A stretch of DNA of 64,000 nt from an uncultured Bacilli bacterium (lineage in GTDB: Bacteria > Bacillota_I > Bacilli_A > RF39 > UBA660), in the NCBI GenBank assembly GCA_934141575.1, contig CAKPCJ010000001.1, positions 31,214 through 95,213 on the forward strand, read 5' to 3'. The position numbers and the translations under genes are program-made. The notes under the pieces are model-generated. The model saw nothing but the letters and a program-made list of their open reading frames with translations, did not search any database and was not told where the DNA came from. This document shows positions 63,301-64,000 of this stretch, piece after piece (the first letter of the stretch is position 1; each line of letters opens with the position of its first letter).

Positions 63301-64000
63301 TTATTTAATATTAGATTTAAGAGTTACTATTACTGGGCGAATTCCACTGTGATCTGCATTTTTCACCAAGTTGCCGGTAAAAGAAATAACATAATACTTA
63401 ATATCAACGTTAGAAGCATCTGGTAGTTCCATTACCCAATAAACTGTTGAATACAACCATTTTGGTACATTAGTGAATACTACAGTTAATTTCTTGAATC
63501 CATTAGAACCAGAATATGCATTATCAAACGTACAATTATTGCTACTATCTACAGCATTTATTATATTACATATTTCATCTGTCGTTGTTAATCTTATATT
63601 TTTTATTGGTGTTCCACCAGCATTAATCAAACTATTACTTATGTATGTTTTAACACTACCATTTATAAACTCATCTCTTGTTGAAGCATCAGTAACAAAA
63701 GAATATTCACTCATATTAGTTGTCCATCCCGATGCATCATTCTTTATATTTTGATTTGCTAACAATGTTACTGTATCTGTATTACTGTCACTTGCTTCTA
63801 TTACATACCACGTTGATCCATCTTTTAATGTTACACTGTCCCCTATTGAATAAGTTCCATTATAAATTGTTGTTGTTTTACTTGCTTGTTTTGATACCCC
63901 TGCTCCTGTTGTTACCGTACAATTTATTGTATTGCTTCCCACACTTAAAGTCTTAGTATCCGTTACTACTGTACTTCCTACCTTACATGTTACATTTCCA
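63301..64000 (-). CDS. C-terminal part of a large surface protein (cut by window edge)
   Basis: The frame stays open to 64000, so the start is outside. The visible 233 residues begin with an Ig-like or Bacterial repeat segment (GSTVVTDTKTLSVGSNTINC) and continue with a DUF6273-like domain: YSIGDSVTLKDGSTWYVIEA, VTLLANQNI, and a final GIRPVIVTL. Such domains occur at the end of secreted wall proteins. Product likely exported. Confidence 0.7.
   Translation of the reverse strand, partial: GNVTCKVGSTVVTDTKTLSVGSNTINCTVTTGAGVSKQASKTTTIYNGTYSIGDSVTLKDGSTWYVIEASDSNTDTVTLLANQNIKNDASGWTTNMSEYSFVTDASTRDEFINGSVKTYISNSLINAGGTPIKNIRLTTTDEICNIINAVDSSNNCTFDNAYSGSNGFKKLTVVFTNVPKWLYSTVYWVMELPDASNVDIKYYVISFTGNLVKNADHSGIRPVIVTLKSNIK

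Noticed and set aside
1..64000. Mycoplasma-type genetic code (UGA as Trp)
   Set aside because: Conserved genes such as ppdK, valS and tex are full length with UGA as stop and use UGG for Trp.

Overview
The window is AT-rich and densely packed, and genes read through with the standard bacterial code (UGA is a stop). Several parts match conserved Bacillus-type gene neighbourhoods and several endospore genes are present (spoIVFA, spoIVFB, spoVID, a ysxE-like gene, yqfC, yqfD and both dipicolinate synthase subunits). This suggests an uncultured, probably gut-associated, spore-forming low-GC Firmicute of the class Bacilli with a reduced genome (an RF39 or Erysipelotrichia-like lineage). That placement is an inference from gene content; there is no rRNA in the window.

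Layout. 1-5.4 kb: a cut-off murD, a probable murL (muramoyl-dipeptide glutamate epimerase), a phosphohexomutase, a Xer recombinase and divergent rarA. 5.4-10.8 kb: recO, a yqzL-like microgene, era, dgkA, ybeY, a VanZ protein, yqfD, yqfC, yqeY and rpsU; this is the Bacillus rpsU-to-recO neighbourhood without phoH and pgpH. 10.8-18.1 kb: a repeat-built membrane-anchored protein, an Smr protein, a histidine-kinase-like protein that has lost its catalytic residues, an acyltransferase and a membrane-bound XRE regulator. 18.3-28.1 kb: ppdK, xerD, an unknown gene, mutL, a DUF368 (PopT-type) transporter and tex. 28.2-32.5 kb: two flavodoxin-like proteins, dpaA/dpaB and asnB.

32.5-43.8 kb is an accessory region with frequent strand changes. 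It holds two proteins with a Cys-His-Asp pattern, a COG3910-like ATPase, an EEP-fold nuclease/phosphatase, an orphan protein of the HMUDK_hel family (linked to DNA-base hypermodification), an ABC exporter, two MFS-like permeases, a GNAT acetyltransferase, a frameshifted XRE regulator and a serine hydrolase. 43.9-47.3 kb carries mobile-element debris beside tRNA-Gly(UCC): a serine recombinase with three lesions, a replication-initiator-like fragment, a leader-peptide-like ORF that ends inside a terminator, and two small genes with similarly built leaders.

47.3-63.1 kb, all on the minus strand, corresponds to the Bacillus spoVID-ysxE-valS...radC-mreC-mreD-spoIVFA-spoIVFB segment. Here a T-box riboswitch controls an HD-domain gene and valS, and a set of surface genes is inserted: a glycine-rich protein, a membrane-anchored subtilase and a PASTA-like polysaccharide deacetylase. 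The right edge cuts a large secreted or surface protein.

Most operons end in strong intrinsic hairpins, often overlapping the stop codon. No CRISPR array, rRNA operon or complete insertion sequence was seen.
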